Of a stretch of DNA of 30,846 bases, positions 26,282 to 30,846 are shown piece after piece (position 1 is the first letter of the stretch; every line of letters begins with the position of its first letter). The position numbers and the translations under genes were made by a program. The stretch is from assembly GCA_002414505.1 (NCBI GenBank), contig DHZF01000043.1:1-30846 (forward strand), in the 5' to 3' direction. The notes beneath the pieces were generated by a model. The model ran no database searches and was not told the DNA's origin. It saw only the letters and a list, made by a program, of their open reading frames with translations. The stretch is from Hyphomonas sp. UBA5111 (GTDB lineage Bacteria > Pseudomonadota > Alphaproteobacteria > Caulobacterales > Hyphomonadaceae).

Positions 26282-26380
26282 TGTCCGCACTGCCCCTCTT
26301 CAGGATTGAAACATTGCGGGAATGTAACCCGGTGAAGATGAACACAGGTCAACAAATTGAAAGAATACGTATTTTGGGGA

Positions 26381-27514
26381 TTATTCGGCCGCGACTTCTG
26401 CCGCCTCGCGTTCACGGCGCAGCGCTTCCGCCTTCTGCTCCACCAGACCGACAATGTGATCGACCATTTCGGCATTGGAGACATTATGGTCAGCGCGGCC
26501 CGAGACGAACATCTTGCCGCTTTCCTTGCCGCCACCGGTAAAGCCGAGATCGGTCAGCGCCGCCTCGCCCGGTCCGTTCACGACACAACCGATAATGGAC
26601 AGGCTGATCGGTTCGGAAATGTGCGCCAGGCGCTGTTCCAGCAGTTCAACGGTCTTGATGACGTCAAATCCCTGCCGCGCACAACTCGGGCACGCCACGA
26701 TGTTCACGCCGCGCGTCCGCAGGCCGAGCGATTTCAGCATCTCGAAGCCGACCTTCACCTCTTCCACCGGATCGGCCGACAGGGAGACGCGGATCGTGTC
26801 GCCAATGCCCGCCCAGAGCAAAGCGCCCATGCCGATGGAGGATTTGACGGTGCCGGTGCGCAGGCCGCCGGCTTCAGTGATGCCGAGGTGTAGCGGCGCA
26901 TCCGTGGCTTCGGCCAGTTGCTGGTAGGCCGCCACGGTCAGGAACATGTCCGAGGCCTTCACCGAGATCTTGTATTCATGGAAGCCGAGATCATCGAGGA
27001 TGCGGGCATGGTCCAGAGCGGATTCGACCATCGCATCCGGGCACGGTTCGCCGTACTTCTCGAGCAGGTGACGCTCCAGCGAGCCGCCATTGACGCCAAT
27101 CCGGATCGAACAGCCATTGGCGCGCGCCGCCGCCACGACTTCCCTGACGCGTGCTTCAGACCCGATATTGCCCGGATTGATGCGCAGGCAGGCCGCCCCG
27201 GCATCGGCGGCTTCGATGCCGCGCTTGTAATGGAAATGAATGTCCGCAACGATCGGCACGGGGCTCGCCCGGCAGATTTCACGCATCGCCGCGGTGGATT
27301 CTTCCGTTGGGCAGGACACGCGAACAATGTCCGCGCCAGCCTCGGCTGCGCGCTCGATCTGGGCGATCGTGGCCGCCGCATCTTCGGTCGGCGTGTTGGT
27401 CATGGTCTGCACAGCAATCGGCGCATCTCCGCCGACCAGCACGTTACCGACGCGAATCTGGCGGGATTTGCGGCGCTCGATATTGCGCCAGGGACGGATT
27501 GGATTGTGCGACAT
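26381..27514 (-). CDS. ispG: 4-hydroxy-3-methylbut-2-enyl diphosphate synthase (flavodoxin) IspG
   Basis: Converts 2-C-methyl-D-erythritol 2,4-cyclodiphosphate to HMBPP in the MEP isoprenoid pathway, using electrons from flavodoxin or ferredoxin. The 377-residue protein has the TIM-barrel domain and a C-terminal [4Fe-4S] domain whose ligands are Cys275 and Cys278 (ACPSCAR), Cys310 and Glu317 ([10 protein letters not shown]), the standard set. Usual length is about 370-400. ATG at 27514 is the only sensible start; the ribosome site is modest. It follows the RodZ-like gene by 65 bases, matching the rodZ-ispG order known from E. coli. Confidence 0.97.
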   Translation of the reverse strand: MSHNPIRPWRNIERRKSRQIRVGNVLVGGDAPIAVQTMTNTPTEDAAATIAQIERAAEAGADIVRVSCPTEESTAAMREICRASPVPIVADIHFHYKRGIEAADAGAACLRINPGNIGSEARVREVVAAARANGCSIRIGVNGGSLERHLLEKYGEPCPDAMVESALDHARILDDLGFHEYKISVKASDMFLTVAAYQQLAEATDAPLHLGITEAGGLRTGTVKSSIGMGALLWAGIGDTIRVSLSADPVEEVKVGFEMLKSLGLRTRGVNIVACPSCARQGFDVIKTVELLEQRLAHISEPISLSIIGCVVNGPGEAALTDLGFTGGGKESGKMFVSGRADHNVSNAEMVDHIVGLVEQKAEALRREREAAEVAAE

Positions 27515-27579
27515 GGGCGCGGTGTCCTGTCCGGTGAGTGTCCCGGTTCACATGGCGGGTCCGGCGACGGATGGCAAGC

Positions 27580-28533
27580 CTAGCGGGTGGCCTTGTTGCC
27601 GCCATTGGCAGCCATGGCCGGAGTTGCGGCATCTGCGGCGCGGCCGATCTGGTCGTCAATGCTGACGGAGAAGACCGGAGCCCCATCAGGGCCGAGCGGC
27701 CCCACGGTGACGTCACCAACGCGCCATTCAAATGCACCGCCATCACGGGCGGACACGGTCCAGCCGGCCTGCAGGCGCGGGAAATAGCTCTCGCCCGCGG
27801 CCATGACACGGCTGCGGAAGATCGTGCCGTCTGCGCCGCGCACTTCCAGCCAGCCCTGCCGCACAGCGGCCAGTTCAAGTGGCAAATTCTTGGGAACGGG
27901 GCGATCCGATTTCGCCGTGTCCGCAAACAGGCTGTCGCGGGCACCATTCACGGCGACCACGCCGGGTTCCGGCGACAGTTCGACATTCGGGCGTACCAAT
28001 TGCGACACGCCCAGCGCGCCTGCGCCCAGGGCAACCAGTACAGCTGCTGCTGCAAGAGCCAGCGGCCATTTGGACTTCTCAGGCGCGATTCTGCCAATCT
28101 TGGGCACGGGTGCATCATTGTGCACTTCTTCCACCGCGCCACATTCCTGGCTGTAGATCCGGATGACATCCTTTTCCGGCAGCTGCAGATGCTTGGCATA
28201 GGTGTTGAGGATCGCGGTCAGATAGCCGCCGCGTGGAAGTTCACCGACTTCCATACGCTCGATCCACATGAGGTAGTCCTTGCGCATCAGTGTCGCGCGG
28301 GAAATGTCTGCTATTTCAAGACCCAAAGCCTCGCGAACGCGGCGCAGGACCTGGCCCATGCGCAGCGGTTCGCCTTCAAACTCACGGGTCCGGAAGATTT
28401 CCATGGCACGCTCGCGCGGGGTCATGTCCGCGTCAGCCGAGACCGGTTCCGACGCATGCGCAGGAGCGTCCTGCGAGGCCATAAGGCCCGCATTGTCACG
28501 ATCTTGCTCAGGGGTCAGGTCGTCGTGTGTCAT
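27580..28533 (-). CDS. RodZ-like helix-turn-helix membrane protein (HTH_25 + DUF4115)
   Basis: A 317-residue protein with an acidic N-terminal extension of about 57 residues, a helix-turn-helix domain (about 58-125, LRRVREALGLEIADISRATL, PRGGYLTAILNTYAKHLQL), one membrane helix (about 156-178) and a periplasmic DUF4115 domain (about 217-292). This is the RodZ plan, in which the cytoplasmic HTH part binds MreB to shape the cell. The HTH begins about 57 residues in, whereas in E. coli RodZ it begins nearer 15-20. ATG at 28533 has GGAAG 6 bases upstream, supporting the long form; ATG at 28425 lacks a site. It sits between ptsP and ispG. Confidence 0.85.
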   Translation of the reverse strand: MTHDDLTPEQDRDNAGLMASQDAPAHASEPVSADADMTPRERAMEIFRTREFEGEPLRMGQVLRRVREALGLEIADISRATLMRKDYLMWIERMEVGELPRGGYLTAILNTYAKHLQLPEKDVIRIYSQECGAVEEVHNDAPVPKIGRIAPEKSKWPLALAAAAVLVALGAGALGVSQLVRPNVELSPEPGVVAVNGARDSLFADTAKSDRPVPKNLPLELAAVRQGWLEVRGADGTIFRSRVMAAGESYFPRLQAGWTVSARDGGAFEWRVGDVTVGPLGPDGAPVFSVSIDDQIGRAADAATPAMAANGGNKATR

Positions 28534-28606
28534 ATTCTTCCAGCTTATAGATACAGCAAAGGGGTTCCCCTCCCTGCAGCGCAATTTCTGGTCCATGAAT
28601 GTGGTT

Positions 28607-28612
28607 ATTATA
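28607..28612 (-). promoter_or_regulatory. Candidate -10 element upstream of the RodZ-like gene
   Basis: A perfect TATAAT on the minus strand lies 15 bases after the ptsP stop and about 74 bases before the RodZ-like start. It is embedded in the small inverted repeat ATATGG-N6-CCATAT (28626-28609). No good -35 is present at the expected distance, so activity is uncertain. Confidence 0.28.
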
Positions 28613-28626
28613 TGGGCCAGTCCATA

Positions 28627-30846
28627 TTAACCATCAGAGAGCTCAATCCCATGATCGGCCGCCAAGGCTAATACTTGGTTACGGAAATCCTGCTCGGGCG
28701 CGTTCAGAGCGGCCAGAAAGTCCGGCCTGAATGCCTGCAGATTCAATGATCTTATCATCTGCTTGACCGGACCAATAGAGCCCGCCGACATGGAGAGCGC
28801 CGTGAATCCCAGTGCCACGAAACAGAGCGCGGACAGGGTTGACCCAGTTGCCTCGCCGCAGGCCGACATCCGGATTCCGTAGGTCTTGCAGGAATCCGAC
28901 ACCTCTTTCAGAAACCGCAAGGCGCTGGGTGACACCAGATCGTAGCGATCCGACACATGCGGCGTCATCCGGTCGGCGGCGAAGAAGAATTGCATCAGAT
29001 CATTGGTGCCGACCGACAGGAATTCCGCCTTCCCGGCCAGTTCCGGCAGGCCATAGGCCAGCGCCGGGGTTTCCAGCATGACCCCGACCTCCACCCGGGA
29101 CGGCCTGCGCCCGGTGCGCTGGGCCGACCATTCGACTTCGGCCAGCAACAGGTCGCGGGCTTCTTCGAATTCGGACACCACGGTCACCATCGGGAACATG
29201 ACGGTCAGGGGGCGATCCCCGGCGGCGCGCACCAGCGCGCGCAATTGCCGGCGGAACAGGCCCTTATGGTCCAGTGCGAACCGGATCGACCGCCAGCCAA
29301 GCGCCGGGTTCTCTTCCCGTTGCAGGTTCAGCGCGGGCAACACCTTGTCCCCGCCGAGATCGACGGTGCGGAACACGACCGGCTTGCCGTCCGCCTTGTC
29401 GAGCACACGCTTGTAGAGGTCGATCTGGTCATTCAGCTTGGGCAGGGATTCGGAAACGAGGAACTGGAATTCGGTGCGGAACAGGCCCACCCCGTCCGCG
29501 CCTGCCTGCTTCATCATCTCCATGTCGAGATCGAGCCCGGCATTCAGCATCAGCGAGACATCGGTCCCGTCCGTGGTGCGCGCGGGCAGATCCTTCAGCG
29601 CTTCATAAGCCGCCTGACGCTCCGAGCGCAACGAAACACGGCCCTTGTACGCATCGTACAGAGTGTCATCCGGGCGGATGTGCAGCGTGCCTTCCTCGGC
29701 ATCGACGATCACCCAGTCGCCCTGGTCAATGCGGGTGGTGAGGCCAGGAATTCCGCCCAATGCGGGGATGCCCAATGCGCGCGCCACGATCGCGGCATGC
29801 GAGGAGGCGGCCGCCTCCTCCATCAGGATCGCCCGCAGGCCCGTATTGGAATATTCCAGCAGCTCTGCCGGGCCGAGCCGCCGCGCGACCAGCACGCTGC
29901 GCTCTTCGCTGATCTGGGGCTTGCCCTCTTCCCCGCCGAGGATACGCAGCAGGCGGTTGTCGAGATCTTCAAGGTCGTGCAGCCGCTCACGCAGATAAGG
30001 GTCGCGGGCGTTTTGCAAGCGCGCGCGGTGTTCGCGGCGGGCCCGGTCGACCGAGGCTTCGGCAGACAGGCCCGACCTCACACCCTCCTGCAGTTTCTCG
30101 GCCCAAGACGGGTCATGCGCCAGCAGGCGGTAGGTTTCCATCACATCGCGCGGATCTTCGCCAAGCGCCGCGCCATCCAGCGCCATCATCCGGTCGATGG
30201 AGGCTTTCAGCTCCGCCATGCCATCGGACAGGCGATGGCTCTCCGTCACCTGGTCGGCGGCGAAGAATTTTGCGGCTGGCACGACCGGGTCATGCAGTAC
30301 GGCGCGGCCATAGCCGAGCCCCTCACAGAAGACGCGGCCGGTCAGCGACGCCGTATTTCGCTCGCGTTTCTCGTTGCCACCATTGTTCAGGGCATCCGGA
30401 TCGATCCGGTCAACAATCTCGGCCAGCACCATGGCGATGGTCTGGAGATTGTCGATCTCCTCGTCATCATAGGCGCGTTCGGTACGGTTCTGGACCGTGA
30501 GCACGCCGATGACGCGCCCTCCGCGCAGGATCGGCACGCCGAGGAAAGCGTGGAACGGGTCTTCACCAGTTTCTGGCCGGTAGGAGAAGGAGGCGTGCCG
30601 GGGCGCGTCCTGGATGGCCATCGGTTCGGCCCGGCGCGCCACGAGGCCGACGAGGCCCTCATTCACGGTAAGGCGCGTGGCCGCCACGGCGTCCGCCTTC
30701 AGGCCTTCCGTGGCGATCAGGAGCAACGCGCCGTCCTGCAACCTCAAATAGATGGAACAGACATCGGCGACCATGGTCGACGCAATCAGCCGCACGACCT
30801 TGTCGAGCCGAGATCGTGTTTCGCCTTCCTCCGCCATAACCTGGCG
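28627..30846 (-). CDS. ptsP: PtsP, phosphoenolpyruvate-protein phosphotransferase EI-Ntr, 5' partial
   Basis: First enzyme of the nitrogen phosphotransfer chain: takes phosphate from PEP and passes it to NPr, then to EIIA-Ntr. Counting from ATG at 30837, it has a GAF sensor domain (about 1-145), a linker, the phosphorylated His347 in AAASSHAAIVARALGIPA, and the PEP-binding barrel with GADGVGLFRTEF (447-458) and the catalytic Cys660 (SACGEATG). The frame continues upstream of that ATG as RQV, matching the LREVMAEEG start region of relatives, so the true start is beyond the window. In Caulobacter the GAF domain senses glutamine and the pathway adjusts (p)ppGpp. It precedes the RodZ-like gene by 93 bases. 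Confidence 0.95.
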   Translation of the reverse strand, partial: RQVMAEEGETRSRLDKVVRLIASTMVADVCSIYLRLQDGALLLIATEGLKADAVAATRLTVNEGLVGLVARRAEPMAIQDAPRHASFSYRPETGEDPFHAFLGVPILRGGRVIGVLTVQNRTERAYDDEEIDNLQTIAMVLAEIVDRIDPDALNNGGNEKRERNTASLTGRVFCEGLGYGRAVLHDPVVPAAKFFAADQVTESHRLSDGMAELKASIDRMMALDGAALGEDPRDVMETYRLLAHDPSWAEKLQEGVRSGLSAEASVDRARREHRARLQNARDPYLRERLHDLEDLDNRLLRILGGEEGKPQISEERSVLVARRLGPAELLEYSNTGLRAILMEEAAASSHAAIVARALGIPALGGIPGLTTRIDQGDWVIVDAEEGTLHIRPDDTLYDAYKGRVSLRSERQAAYEALKDLPARTTDGTDVSLMLNAGLDLDMEMMKQAGADGVGLFRTEFQFLVSESLPKLNDQIDLYKRVLDKADGKPVVFRTVDLGGDKVLPALNLQREENPALGWRSIRFALDHKGLFRRQLRALVRAAGDRPLTVMFPMVTVVSEFEEARDLLLAEVEWSAQRTGRRPSRVEVGVMLETPALAYGLPELAGKAEFLSVGTNDLMQFFFAADRMTPHVSDRYDLVSPSALRFLKEVSDSCKTYGIRMSACGEATGSTLSALCFVALGFTALSMSAGSIGPVKQMIRSLNLQAFRPDFLAALNAPEQDFRNQVLALAADHGIELSDG

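Noticed and set aside
26364..26373. AATACGTATT palindrome after the ispG stop
   Set aside because: Looked like a possible terminator or operator, but it is AT-rich, lacks a loop and U-tract, and is short enough to be chance.

Overview
The window looks like ordinary chromosomal DNA of a high-GC alphaproteobacterium. A ChpT-type phosphotransferase of the CtrA phosphorelay, the prfA-prmC-DUF4167-clpB gene order and the overall protein style point to Caulobacterales, most likely a Hyphomonadaceae relative. That placement is inference from protein resemblance, not a database match. I see no insertion sequence, phage gene, CRISPR array, tRNA or rRNA. Coding density is very high and no gene-free stretch exceeds about 200 bases.

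Layout. Positions 1-5686 (+) read carB (its 5' end lies outside the window), greA, an ELM1-family protein and an EamA transporter. Positions 5632-10406 (-) carry, in transcription order, ynbE and ydbL, a small two-helix membrane protein, chpT, a single-domain response regulator, cheR, mnmA and a chloramphenicol-phosphotransferase-like kinase. The very large ydbH (10483-13824, -) heads this run, so ydbH-ynbE-ydbL form the envelope lipid-bridge operon. A divergent M23 peptidase (14004-15383, +) ends at a strong bidirectional terminator shared with clpB.

Positions 15449-21066 (-) read prfA, prmC, a DUF4167 gene and clpB: release factor, release-factor methylase, a basic low-complexity protein and a disaggregase. 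Positions 21127-23831 (-) hold a LytTR membrane regulator, a CE15-like esterase lipoprotein and a MAPEG protein. The LytTR gene diverges from an acyltransferase (24013-25221, +). Positions 25190-30846 (-) read ptsP (5' end outside the window), a RodZ-like protein, ispG, a small metal-binding-looking lipoprotein and a TRIC/YadS membrane protein.

Functional themes are cell-cycle and chemotaxis phosphosignalling (chpT, receiver, cheR), envelope building (ydbH-ynbE-ydbL, M23, RodZ-like, acyltransferase), translation and proteostasis (prfA, prmC, mnmA, greA, clpB) and nitrogen-PTS signalling (ptsP). I found no convincing undescribed multi-gene system. The points most worth a second look are prmC, which has no ATG, GTG or TTG at the conserved N-terminus but has a well-spaced CTG behind a GGAGG; the chpT-receiver-cheR cluster; the divergent LytTR/acyltransferase locus with repeated CATCC boxes; the CE15-like lipoprotein with an altered acid position; and the small lipoprotein with a calcium-loop-like motif and a His-rich tail.
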